Shown in pieces: positions 11,008 through 21,810 of a stretch of 64,000 bases of DNA; the first letter of the stretch is position 1; every line of letters begins with the position of its first letter. Source of the DNA: Phaseolus vulgaris (lineage: Eukaryota; Streptophyta; Magnoliopsida; Fabales; Fabaceae); NCBI RefSeq assembly GCF_000499845.2, contig NC_023749.2, forward strand, positions 14,222,698 through 14,286,697, read 5' to 3'. Made by a program: the position numbers and the translations under genes. Under the pieces are notes generated by a model. It was not told where the DNA came from, searched no databases, and worked only from the letters and a program-made list of their open reading frames with translations.

Positions 11008-11613
11008 CGCAGGAACTGCAAAGGAAAAAAGAAAAAAGAAAGGTGAGCGAAGGTTGCAAAGGTCGACTTGATTGTGAACGAAGGATGAAAAAGACGAACG
11101 AACAAAAGTTCGTTATGATGGGAGAAATGAAAGACGAAGCCCTAAGTGCGAAAAGGGAGAAGAAGAAGAAACAACCCACAGCGTATGCACCAGGCAGTTA
11201 ATGGATGATGCGAATCGGTTAAAATGCAGCAAAACTCAACAGAAGGAGTAAAGGGAGTACCTTTCGATGATCAGACGAACGCTGAAGGAAGTTGAGGATT
11301 CAGAAGGTTGAAGAGCATCGTGGGTTTTTGCAGAGGAAACTCAGAGCGTTTGAGAAGGCAAAGAGATGATGGAACAGTAGAAATGGAATGGGTTTAAGGG
11401 TTTTTCAAATGATTTTTGGATGCGTAAACGACAACTAAAGATAATCGTTGATGAAGCCACGTGTCGAGCGATTGGAAGAGTGTTTGGTGGAGCGTCAGGA
11501 AAGCAGAAGGTACAAACGCTTGGGATTCTGCGCCAGCGCCACGTAGATCGGTATTGACGTGACTCCTTTAGTCTTTTCGCTGGACAAGTCTTCGCTTAAG
11601 ACTGGGGGGCTTG
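11008..11613 (+). other. Tat element 3' region and polypurine tract
   Basis: No gene is supported on the plus strand. On the minus strand this is the upstream region of the antisense gene. The end, AGACTGGGGGGCTTG (about 11599-11613), is a purine-rich stretch directly before the 3' LTR, as needed for plus-strand priming. Confidence 0.7.
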
Positions 11614-12501
11614 TGTACCGCCCTGGTAGTCGGAAGTGATGACGTGGCATCAAGCTATTATATAGGCGTGTTGGACGGGACACCTGGCTGGCAGAAGGGA
11701 AGGAAGTCGGGGGGCTCGTGTAGTCGCCGGTTGTTAAGTTGGCGTGCTCTGATCTCCAGCATACCAAAACCGGCGGTCACCGGGTTGAAGATGAAGTCGC
11801 CAGATGTGAACCCAGGCGACCAAGTGATTAGAGATCGCCAAAACAAGGACATCGCCGAAGATGAAGTCAGATAGTCATTCCCAGCTGGCCAGAGGATGAG
11901 CTCGGGAGATAGCTCACCTGAACATACACGGTGAGGCAAGAAGAGTAGATCATGAAGGCGGCCGGCGAGACCACAGGGAAGGTGTGTACGAAGGCACCCG
12001 AACTCGCCACCCAGAAGAGATCACGCTCCAAGGCAACTATGCACTGAGTTGTGTCATGCATAAGTAACTTAGCCAAAACCCTGAAGAGTAAGAAGTGACG
12101 CCCAAGTCAAGGATGCTCCAGATGGTGACACGTGTACAGCTGGATGCGAGCCACGTGTCCAGATGTGTAACTGTCAGGAGAGAGAAAGTGCACAGGTATA
12201 TAAGAGATTCTAACGAACTTCCAAGGTACGCACGTTTAGATTGTTTCTTTACGCTTGCGAGTCTTGAGTACGCAGAGAGAGAATTTTGCACGGTTCCTTA
12301 GAGTTCTCGAGTCTTCTCTTAGTATTTGGTGGTTCAGTCGCTGACTTGGGCGTCGGAGCGTGATCGGCCGCAGCGGCGCCGTTCTGTCTTTTGCAGGTTC
12401 TTGAGGTGAATCGCGGTGAAGGACGGAGGCTAATACGGCGCAGAAGTCGATCCAGGTTTGACGAGGCAAGGTTCTTGCGTCCCGGTCAACAGGCAGGATC
12501 A
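11614..12501 (+). repeat. Tat gypsy 3' LTR
   Basis: 888 bp, TG to CA, collinear with 264-1151 without indels. Followed by the TTTCC target duplication (12502-12506). Confidence 0.95.
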
Positions 12502-12724
12502 TTTCCTTTTCTGTTTCAGCTAGGTCTTAATCTTTTTCTTATATATACACAATGTATTTTACTCTCTAATATACAAGTGAATAAAAGTTTCTTTTATATT
12601 TATTTTTCTCTACAATTAGGGTTCATCAAAACCTCTCTTTCTTCATTACGATTACGTGCGATTACGTACGCTACATTAAAGCATCACATCAGACAAAGAA
12701 TATTCATCTTCATTTACTGTAATA
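12502..12724 (+). repeat. Copia 5' LTR, right piece
   Basis: The continuation of the copia LTR after the nested element, including the second TTTCC. It matches 16661-16882 to the end ACTGTAATA. A TATA-like TTATATATACAC lies at 12539-12550. Confidence 0.9.
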
Positions 12725-12736
12725 TGGTATCAGAGC
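12725..12736 (+). other. Copia primer-binding site (initiator Met tRNA)
   Basis: TGGTATCAGAGC directly follows the 5' LTR and is the standard complement of the 3' end of plant initiator tRNA-Met. Confidence 0.93.
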
Positions 12737-12866
12737 TCTTCGAATGAAGAGTTCTGCTGCGGTTCTCTCTGATTTTTATTTCCCTCTTTGCTGTTCTTGG
12801 TTTTTTTTTTTTTCTTTTTTCTGTTCTCTTTCAAAATCTTGATTGGTTTTAAAAATCTTTTAGGCA

Positions 12867-13211
12867 ATGTTTAATGAAAACCCTAGTCTTCATAGTCTTA
12901 ATAGTAGTCACACTATTACATGCAATTTTTGTGGTAAATATGGTCATACTGAGGTTGTTTGTTTTCGCAAAGTGGGTTTCCCTTCTGGTAATGTTAAAAC
13001 CTCAAAGTTTTCTTTTACTAGAAAAGTCTGCACTTTTTGTAATCGTCTTGGCCACACTGTTGACACCTGTTATAAAAAGCATGGGTTCCCTCCTGGCTAC
13101 AAATTCACCAATTGGACATCCCAAGCCTATAATATGATTACTACTGACACTTTTTCTGAGCTTTTTCCTAAAGAACAGGATGTAAAGGGGATTCAACTTA
13201 CATCACAATAG
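12867..13211 (+). pseudogene. gag: Copia gag remnant with two zinc knuckles
   Basis: An open frame of 114 codons from ATG at 12867. It contains CNFCGKYGHTEVVC and CTFCNRLGHTVDTC, two CX2CX4HX4C knuckles that bind element RNA. A usual copia gag has some 200-300 residues before the knuckle. Here only about 140 bp separate the primer site from the ATG, so the N-terminal gag has been deleted. The frame ends at 13209-13211, and the protease that follows is in another frame. Confidence 0.8.
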
Positions 13212-13363
13212 TGTCAATTCCTTACCAACATTTTGCGTCAGCAAAACCTTGAGGATCCTGTCCCTCAACTCAAATTAATCAAGTCGGCACCATCTCTACG
13301 GATGAAATCCCCAATACTGAGCATTCTTCAACAGGTAAGTTTCTCTCTTCACTATCTTCTATA

Positions 13364-15440
13364 AAAGAATCTTGGATTATTGATTCTGGTGCCACTGATC
13401 ATGTTTGTCATAATTTAAACGTTTTTACTACTTATACTAAAATTAAACCTGTCTTAATTAGTCTTCCAAATGGCCAAACTGTTTATGCCACATATTCTGG
13501 TTTAGTACGATTTTCTGATCAGTTTTATTTGTCTGATGTGTTATACGTGACTCATTTTCAATTAAACTTAATATCTGTTTCTAAACTCACACACCAACTT
13601 AAATGCACTTTAACTTTCACTTCAACCCACTGCATTATACAAGACAATCTCACTTAAGAGAGGATTGGTACAGTTAAAGCCACCGCTGGCTTGTACCTTG
13701 TGACTACCTTGCCTGCTTCTAGTCATTCTAAACCGCATTGTTTTGCTCCTTTTATTAATTGTAATATCACAGACAAAACACTATGACATTATAGACTAGG
13801 ACACCCTTCACATGAAAGATTACATGTCTTAAGCAAACAATACTCTTTTATTACTGTTGATACTCATCATGTATGTGACACTTGTAGTCGTGCAAAACAG
13901 AGAAAACTTCCTTTCACTTTAAGTAATACTGTTACCTCTACTATTTTTGATCTTGTACACTTTGATATTTGGGGACCATGTTCCATAATTTCTATGCAAG
14001 GTTTTCGTTATTTCTTGACTATTGTTGATGATTACTCGCGTTATACTTGGGTTATTCTGCTGCATAACAAATCTGAAGTGCGTCAACACATCATTAACTT
14101 CATTGTTTTCGTTCAAAATCATTTCAAAACTAATATCAAAACGATTCGTACTGACAATGGTGTTGAGTTTGCTATGTCAAATTTTTATGCTTCAAAGGGA
14201 ATTATACATCAAAAATCTTGTGTTGAAACACCACAACAAAATGGCATTGTAGAACGTAAACATCAACACATACTAAATGTAACCCGGGCTTTACTTTTTC
14301 AAGCAAATCTTCCTCCTATTTTTTGGGAATTTGCTGTAAATCATGTTGTTTTCTTAATAAATGTTATTCCTACTCCATTACTTGATAACATCACTCCTCA
14401 TGAAAAGTTGTTTGGAAAACCATATGACATTTCCTTTCTAAAAGTGTTTGGTTGTCTCTGGTATGCTAGTACCATTACTGCACATAGGAAAAAATTAGAT
14501 GATAGATCTATCAAAGGTATTTTTCTTGGCTTCCCGCAAAATACAAAAGGTTATATTATCTTAAATTTAAAGTTTCATAGCATAGAGATATCAAGACATG
14601 TAATCTTTTATGAAAACCACTTTCCATATAAATTGGACAGTGGCTTGCCTAAGGACCCTAACACTTTATCTCTCCCTATTTCTAATGCATATAATTCTGC
14701 TTTTGATTTTTTTTCTGATACTGCACCTCCTGTCGAGCCATATGCCTCTACTCCTGCACCCAATACTGTTCCTCCACCAGCCTCATTATCCTATGATCTT
14801 CCAACAAATAGTGCCTCTGCTCCTGCATCCAACATTGCACCTCCATCAGAATTATCACCGCCTGCATCTCCAGGAAGCATCTCACCCCAATTTCCAAGAA
14901 GATCAGCTCATCCTCACCAACAACCTGCCTATCTTGCAGATTTCCACACTGCAACCAACACTGTAAGTAGTAGATATCCTATTCATAATTACTTGTCTTA
15001 CAATTCCTTATCTTCCAATTTTAGAAATGTTATTTCCTCTATCAATTCTCATCCTGAACCTCGGACATATAACGAAGCCTCCAAACATGCTTCTTGGCAA
15101 TCTGCCATGCAAGATGAGCTTCAAGCTCTTGCTGCTAACAATACTTGGCAACTTACCCCTCTCCCTCCAGGAAAGAAAACTATTGGTTGTAAATGGGTAT
15201 ATAAAATCAAATACCATTCTGATGGCACTGTTGAGCGCCACAAAGCTAGAGTTGTTGCCAAAGGGTTTACCCAACTTGAAGGACTTGATTTCTTAGACAC
15301 TTTTGCACCTGTTGCTAAACTCACTACCCTCCGCCTTCTGCTTGCTATTGCCACTACAAAAAATTGGATTTTAAAACAACTTGATGTCAATGATGCATTT
15401 CTTCATGGTGATGTCCATGAAGAGATATACATGACCCCCC
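13364..15440 (+). pseudogene. pol: Copia protease, integrase and N-terminal reverse transcriptase
   Basis: Read in frame 2. The protease has WIIDSGATDHVC (about 13373). Stops at 13655 (TAA) and 13784 (TGA, at the Trp of the pre-integrase HYRLGHPS motif) break the frame. The integrase zinc part ends in CDTCSRAKQRKL. The catalytic core shows VHFDIWGP, RTDNGVEF and QNGIVERKHQH, followed by a Pro/Ser-rich linker. The RT begins WQSAMQDELQAL and includes KWVYKIKY and LDVNDAFLHGD. The frame is lost in a run of six C at 15435-15440, the likely indel site, after EEIYMTP. Confidence 0.85.
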
Positions 15441-16596
15441 ACCTGGCCTCTCTCTTCCTTCTCCCCAGCATGTTTGCAAGCTTCAACGGTCTTTGTATGG
15501 CCTTCGTCAAGCTGGTCGCCAATGGTACGCCAAACTTTCTACTTTTCTTTTATCAAATAATTACTCTATTTCTGTTGCTGATCACTCTCTTTTTCTTAAA
15601 TATAATAATGATAAACTCACTATTATTCTTGTTTATGTTGATGACTTGCTCTTAACTGGTGGTGACACGGAGGAAATCAATACAATTACTGCATCCCTTC
15701 ACCATCACTTCAAGATAAAAAATTTAGGTAATCTCACTTACTTTTTGGGACTGGAAATTGCTCGCAACAATACTGGTCTTCATTTAAGTCAACGCAAGTA
15801 TACTCTTGATCTCCTTCAAGAAACTGGCATGCTTGACTCTGCACCTATGGCCACTCCTATGACTCACACCTCCCGTCTCTCTCCCGACCAAGGCTCACCT
15901 CTCGATGCTGATGCCACTTCTCAATACAGAAGACTCCTTGGACGTCTAATTTACTTAACCAACACACGACCAGACATCGCCTTCGCTGTCCACAATTTAA
16001 GCCAATTCATATATGCACCCACAACTCATCATCAACAAGCTGTCTCACGTCTTTTGCGTTACCTCAAGGGCACCCCTGGTGAAGGACTATATTTTTCTCA
16101 CACTAGTTCACTTCACCTTTGTGGTTTTAGTGACTCTGACTGGGCAACATGTCCTACCACACGCAAATCTGTCACTGGATATTCCATCTACTTAGGAGAC
16201 TCCCTAATATCATGGAAATCAAAGAAGCAGTAAACTATCTCCCGCAGCTCCTCTGAAGCCGAGTATAGAGCCCTTGCCACCACCACATGTGAGTTACAAT
16301 GGTTGTCTTACCTCCTTCAGGATTTACATCTTCCTCTCTCCCAGCCTGCAACCCTGTACTCTGACAACAAATCTGCCCTTCAAATAGCTTCCAATCAAGT
16401 TTTTCATGAACGAACCAAGCATATCGAAATTGATTGCCACCTAGTTCGTGAAAAACTTAACTCTGGTCTCCTCAAACTACTACCCATTACTTCTGCAATG
16501 CAAGTTGCTGACATATTCACTAAGCCCCTTGCTTCCGCACAATTCTCTACTCTCAAATCCAAGCTGGGCCTGACAAATATCTACTCCCCAGCTTGA
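15441..16596 (+). pseudogene. pol: Copia reverse transcriptase C-terminal part and RNase H
   Basis: Continues in frame 1: SLYGLRQAGRQWY, then the catalytic VYVDDLLLTG (about 15625-15655), YFLGLEIARN and GYSIYLGDSLISWKSKKQ. A TAA at 16231-16233 interrupts just before SSSEAEYRALA. RNase H residues follow with DNKSALQIASN and the C-terminal ADIFTKPLA signature. The natural stop is at 16594-16596, seven bases before the 3' LTR. Confidence 0.87.
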
Positions 16597-16602
16597 GGGG
16601 GG

Positions 16603-16882
16603 TGTTAATATATTTAATTTTCTATTTTAAATTATTGGGCTTTGTTTGTTTGACCCAACTTTCCTTTCCTGTTTCAGTTAGGTCTTAATCTTTTTCTTAT
16701 ATATACACCATGTATTTTACTCTCTAATATACAAGTGAATAAAAGTTTCTTTTATATTTATTTTTCTCTACAATTAGGGTTCATCAAAACCTCTCTTTCT
16801 TCATTACGATTACGTGCGATTACGTACGCTACATTAAAGCATCACATCAGACAAGGAATATTCATCTTCATTTACTGTAATA
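16603..16882 (+). repeat. Copia 3' LTR
   Basis: 280 bp starting TGTTAATATATTT after the polypurine tract TTGAGGGGGG. It is collinear with the two pieces of the split 5' LTR. Confidence 0.92.
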
Positions 16883-17160
16883 ATATTATTTTAAAAATTA
16901 AAAAATTATTAATATCTAAATTAGTTTTTATTATTCATAAATAAATTTTAAATTAATATCGAATTAGTTATATCTAAATTTTATGTACTAACTATTTAAA
17001 TTTTAAAATTGGTATTCAAAATCTTTAATTTTTTTATAAACCTTTAATAAATCATCCAAATTTTTTATATTTTTTTATAATATCACTAGACCAATGTTAT
17101 ATTTAAAAAAGTTGAATTCCATAAAATAAATATTACAATTAAATAAATAATTAATTATTA

Positions 17161-17350
17161 TTCTTTTAGTATCGGTTAAATTGACATTAGTAACATCTCA
17201 TTGTTGAGTCTACAAAAATGTCTATAGTTTGGGGTGTTGAAGAATGAGTTTTATAGTCAACATATATATTGCTAATCACAATTTAGCATAATTTTTTTCT
17301 ATTTTATGTTTTCTTTTACCGATACTAAAAGAAAATTTTCTTGTAGTAAT
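17161..17350. mobile_element. MITE-like inverted repeat, CACTA-type end
   Basis: TTCTTTTAGTATCGGTTAAA (17161-17180) pairs with TTTTACCGATACTAAAAGAA (17314-17333), 19 of 20 positions. The right end continues TTTTCTTGTAGTAATG, close to the reverse complement of a CACTACAAGAAAA terminus. Too small for a transposase. Confidence 0.55.
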
Positions 17351-18009
17351 GATAAAATTTGTAACATAATATAATCAATAATATATATATATATATAAAT
17401 ATATATTATAACAAAAAATTGGCTCTAATAATAAAAAATTGACTTTAACTAGTTAATAATGTTGTATTTACATGCATATACAACAAACTCTAAAACTATA
17501 GATGTTAATTTAATAACATTGACTTTTAAAGACCAGCTTTAAATAGTATTAATTAAATCGAGACTAATTAATTACTAGTTTTTAAATTGATTTTTAATTA
17601 AAATATTTTTGTGTTGGCTTAATTAACATTAATTTAATTTAATGTTGATTTATCCAATATTAAATAAAATATATTTTTAATATTAATTTAAAAGAAATAT
17701 TTCTATTACATTGTGATAATATTCAACAAAAATAAAACAAGAATAAAAAATAAATTAAAAATAACTTTGAATCAAAGGAAATTTATGAAGAAAGGAGGGT
17801 GACATCAAAATATCCTCACGTTGGATGAAGGAAAATAGTGAACGAACTAGATGTGTGTTGATGAAAAGATGAGTATAGATGAAGGAGATACGTGTGAAAA
17901 GATTTATATAGAAAAGTGAGAGAAAAATTGTTAGTGAGAAAATTTGTCATCTTTTAAAATAATATATATTACTATTTGCTGTCATATGGATGCATAGATT
18001 CATAACATA

Positions 18010-18359
18010 TATTTTAGCATCGGTTTAACCATTAACTTAAATAAATATTAAAGATATATTATATTAATGTTGACTTAATCAACACTAACCGAAACAAATA
18101 AATAAAATTACTCTCCATCTAATCAATGCTAACTTAAATAAATTAAATGCTAAACATAAATAAGATTAATGAGAACTACATCAACTATAATCTTATTTAA
18201 TTTTAATATTTATTTTAGTTAACTTCAGTTAAGCCGATGCTAATCTAATACTACCACAAATATTTTTATACTTATTAAAATTTTTAACATAAGTAATGTT
18301 GACTTAGAATTAGTTAAGTCAATTAAAGTAGTGTCTAATGTTAGTTTTATTCTAGTAGT
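18010..18359. mobile_element. CACTA-like terminal region
   Basis: Ends in TTTTATTCTAGTAGTG (18344-18359), the reverse complement of a CACTACTAGAATAAAA terminus. Inside, TTAGCATCGGTTTAACC near 18012 and AAGCCGATGCTAATC near 18232 form an inverted pair, and TTGACTTAATCAACACTAA-type words recur. These suit CACTA subterminal repeats. The opposite end was not located. Confidence 0.45.
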
Positions 18360-18956
18360 GAACATGACTTAATTGACATATATGTTTACATAAGATAAAA
18401 TTAAATTTAAATTTAAAGTTAATTTTACTTCTTTTAACTTTTAAAATAAAATTAATATTTTACGTCGAATTAGAATTGTTTTAGCCAACTTTAATAACGT
18501 TACATTTTAATTTTAATTTTAATTGATACTATTATTTGAAAGCTAATTTAATCTTTTTTTATTGTGATAAATATTCAAAATAATAAATACATATTTAAAA
18601 GTTCAATCCGCCTATTATGTACCTTTAAAATTTAAAAATATAATATTAATATATATTTAAAACTAAAGCAATTATAAATAATTTATTATATTCATGCATT
18701 TAGATGAAATAAATACAAACTTAAAATATTTCTTTAAATTTTAAAACCTTATAAACTAATATAATAAGGAGATACGAAGACCAAATTTTAAAAAAATTCT
18801 GAAACAATTCTTATTATGAAATATCCATTCTCTAAATTATAAATATGCATGTCCATATGTAATAAATACAGAAGGATCTATAGATAAATAAATACATATT
18901 ATATATGGATTATTTTCGTAGGTAATTTTATATGAATTGTATTTGTAGTGTTCTGG

Positions 18957-19370
18957 TACGTCTAATAGTTCTACATTGTTTGAAAGTCAAGGTAAAAGAA
19001 AACTTAAATACACATTCCCTTAACTATTTGTGATGCCTTTTAAGTAGAAAATTATGATGTATAGTTCTAAAGTAGACAATACATCAAATGTGGTAATTGA
19101 CCATAACAATGTTATTTTAACAAATTAGAGGTCAAAATATTGACAATGGCTTTAGGGATGGAAAATTGGTTCTAAAGATGAACAATCGTCCCCTTAGTCC
19201 TCGATTAAGAGTTTGTTCTGATATATCCAATAGTTCCACATTATCTGAAAGTCGAGACTAATGAAAATTTAAACACATTCCCTTAACCTTTTAAGGACAA
19301 AACCATGATAAAATTCCAAGTTTCAAAGAGGACATTGGATGCGTTGATAAACGCTAACGATGTTATCTCA
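18957..19370. repeat. Imperfect direct duplication
   Basis: A segment with GTCTAATAGTTCTACATTG, GAAAGTC and CACATTCCCTTAAC (from about 18958) recurs from about 19220 in the same orientation with many substitutions (CCAATAGTTCCACATTATC, CACATTCCCTTAACC). The spacing is about 260 bp. No coding is seen. Confidence 0.55.
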
Positions 19371-20029
19371 ACAGACTTAAAATTAGAACGCATAGATAAT
19401 TACATACAAACTCAATTTATAGGTAAATTACATATGGATTAGATTCATATGTAATTTTGTATAAAGTGAATGTAACGGATAGATTGAATCCTGGACAAAA
19501 TAGATTTGTAGGTAATAACATTAGATTCATATGTAATAACCTTTTCTTAAGGTTGCAAGTTTGAAAATTCCAGATAAAAAATTAATATTCAAGCACTAGT
19601 GAAATAAAAAAAAATGTACTAATTTATGAAAAATAAATAAAAACATAACTCTAAGAATTATAAATTATCTAAATAAAAGAAAGTCAAACATAATAAACAA
19701 ATCTAACGATAATAAAAATATCGCAGCATGTGTCTTTTTCACAAATGTTTGTGTGTAAAAATTTCTTAACAAACTAATAGTAGTTGTAATCATGAGACTA
19801 ATTATATTATTGATTGTCTTACGATTTTTTATTTTCCTGCTGTTGATTTTGTTAATGACTATCTGATGCTGAAAAATATGTCATTATAAGCTTTCTAGTA
19901 GGATGAGTCATTGCGTTCAGTAGCTAACAAGTACCAAAATACACCAACTATATGCAAATTATCTTTGGTGAAAAAGGACCCATAATATCATGACTGTGAG
20001 ATTGTAGCTTAAGTAGAACAAGACAGAGA

Positions 20030-20186
20030 TTTTATTGAATTAAGCATCATGAAAACAATAAAGCAAAGATTACATGGCTGGCAAGCATTGTTGATACCTC
20101 AAAAAAATTTCCCACTGACCACCCATGTCTTCAGACTTGTGACCACAGTCAAACATCATTCAGTAGTTGATCACATATGCATAACC
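20030..20186 (-). other. Possible terminal exon remnant
   Basis: On the minus strand a pyrimidine tract and TGTCTGCAG acceptor at about 20187 precede an open tail ending YAYVINY and TGA, with an AATAAA-like signal near 20030-20036. No upstream exon was found, so this may be a gene fragment or chance. I do not recognise a product. Confidence 0.25.
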
Positions 20187-20650
20187 TGCAGACAAACAAA
20201 ACAAAATTCAAAATAATGAATAGTAAAAGTAGGAATATTTCCATGTTCAAGCTCAGATTCCAAATGTTCATTACAAGGCTCATGCTAGAGATTTCTGGTT
20301 GAAATCTAGAAAATATATAATTTCAAGAATTGTAATTGCAAAAATTTAAAACTTTTGTGCATGTTTACTTTCTTTGACGATAAACCATAATTGTAGATAT
20401 ACTTTTTAGTGAAGATCGATCGCACTAGCCGAATGTACCTAAGGTTGTCACTTGCTTGTTGTGTATTATCTTCCTTCTAGCATGATACTTGTGAAAATTT
20501 TCATCTTCTAAACCAAACTGTTGTTTACTCTATAGTCTTTATATAACATCTCAACATAGTAAAATAAAAGGCTCATACTCTTAATTTGGCATTAAAGTTC
20601 CCTGAAGTATCATTCTTTAGATGCTCCACCATTTAAAAATAAAAATATAA

Positions 20651-20988
20651 AAAAAATCATGAAATAGAAACTAATTTTAGAGACAAAAAATAATTAGTTG
20701 TTATAGTGACTAAATTAGAGACCATTTTAGAGACTAAATTTTTTTTTGTTCTAAATTAATTTTTATTATTGTTAACTGATTTCTAAATTGGCTACCAAGA
20801 TTTTTCTACCAAATTTAAAATATAAATAATTAGTAGTTAAAATCTTGATAGCTGATTAGATACCAATTTAAAAATTATTTAACAATAATATAAACTAAAT
20901 TTTTTTTAGTCTTTAAAATGATCTCTAATTTAGTTAACAACTAATTATTATTTTTTTCTCTAAAATTAGTTTCTATTTTATGATTTTT
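20651..20988. mobile_element. MITE with long inverted arms
   Basis: A left arm starting AATCATGAAATAGAAAC and a right arm ending GTTTCTATTTTATGATT are reverse complements over roughly 90 bp with few mismatches. The spacer is about 150 bp. There is no coding. The family and target duplication could not be fixed because both flanks are A/T runs. Confidence 0.75.
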
Positions 20989-21810
20989 AATATTTTGAAC
21001 TTTCCACCTTTTATCATTCCACCTCCAATTTCAAAGATTCACAAGCAGATCAATGTCGCATTCATACTTTAAAACAACTATTTCAAGAGATTTAAATAAA
21101 TATATTTCATCCTTCAACATTATAATACCAGTTATTGGTAATGAGCCACTAAGCTAAGCCAATCGCACAAAATTGCAGAGGTGCAGAATTAAAATTAAAG
21201 AGAGATGAATGTATAGGAGAGTTTGTCATGAACTAAATGTCAACAGAGTAAAAATTGTTCTCCCTTAAAAACCAAAGATGCAAGGAACATAAAGAAATAT
21301 CTAAAATCGTTCAAGTTCAACGAATGAAGAGTTATTAAGTTTTGTTGTTAAACAATGAGGCGCTTTCAACGTCTCTATCCGTGATGAATTGGCATCCACG
21401 CTTATAAGTCGAAGTTGGAGTAAAAATCATCCAAAATAAACAAAAACAGAAAAATTTAGCAAAAAATTAGAATAAGAACACATTGATGCAAACATATACC
21501 ACTATAAACAAGCAACCAACCACGTCCTTTCTAAACAAGCATTCTCAATAATGATCACTTTCCAACACTTTGATTACCCTAAAAAAAAAAAGGAAGAAAA
21601 ACAGTTGTTTCAGACAAAACAAACACCTACAGGATGGTCAAATCAACTTTTTCACCAATGTTCGTGTCAACGCCTCCATGGATGAATATTTGGTCAATGT
21701 GTAAACAGTATGTCCAGCATAGGGAAGTTTTAGATCACTGTGCTTTGGTGGTGAAGTCCATGGAGAAGGACTGTGGTCCTAAACCGTTCTGAACCATTGA
21801 TGCATGTCAT

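Larger units (their letters stand above)
264..12501 (+). mobile_element. Complete Ty3/gypsy retrotransposon of the Tat lineage, nested in the copia 5' LTR
   Basis: The element is 12,238 bp with LTRs of 888 bp each (264-1151 and 11614-12501), both TGTACCGCC...GGATCA. It is flanked by the perfect 5 bp duplication TTTCC at 259-263 and 12502-12506. The order gag, protease, RT, RNase H, a second RNase H and integrase on the plus strand is the gypsy order. The second, archaeal-type RNase H is the established mark of the Tat lineage. Downstream of pol come tandem repeats and a spliced antisense gene. By eye the LTRs differ at 11 positions, so the insertion is recent. Stops in gag-pol and in the antisense gene mean this copy cannot move by itself. 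Confidence 0.95.
202..16882 (+). mobile_element. Degenerate Ty1/copia LTR retrotransposon, split by a nested gypsy element
   Basis: Two matching LTRs bound the element. The 5' one is broken into 202-263 and 12507-12724, and the 3' one is 16603-16882; both total 280 bp. A perfect initiator-Met primer site follows the 5' LTR and a G-rich polypurine tract precedes the 3' LTR. Domain order in between is zinc-knuckle gag, protease, integrase, reverse transcriptase, RNase H, which is the copia order. Without the nested insert the element is about 4.4 kb, shorter than usual because the N-terminal half of gag is missing. Several stops and at least two frame changes make it non-functional. The flanks (CAACA before 202, ATATT after 16882) do not match as a target duplication. 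Confidence 0.93.
16883..21629. other. AT-rich intergenic DNA with transposon debris
   Basis: No protein-coding gene is supported in this 4.7 kb. It holds the short inverted-repeat elements, CACTA-like ends and direct duplication listed separately, an (AT)n run near 17384-17397, and many short direct and inverted copies of AATGTTGACTTAA-like words between 17400 and 18360. Confidence 0.6.

Noticed and set aside
10081..11201. Plus-strand open frames opposite the antisense gene
   Set aside because: They have no domain, overlap a coherent spliced minus-strand frame and start at arbitrary points.
12725..12736. Part of a tRNA gene
   Set aside because: Only the 12-base primer-site complement is present, directly after an LTR; no cloverleaf follows.
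13994..16596. Integrated plant pararetrovirus
   Set aside because: Integrase with the D,D,E triad, flanking LTRs and a tRNA primer site fit a copia retrotransposon; no movement protein or coat motif is seen.
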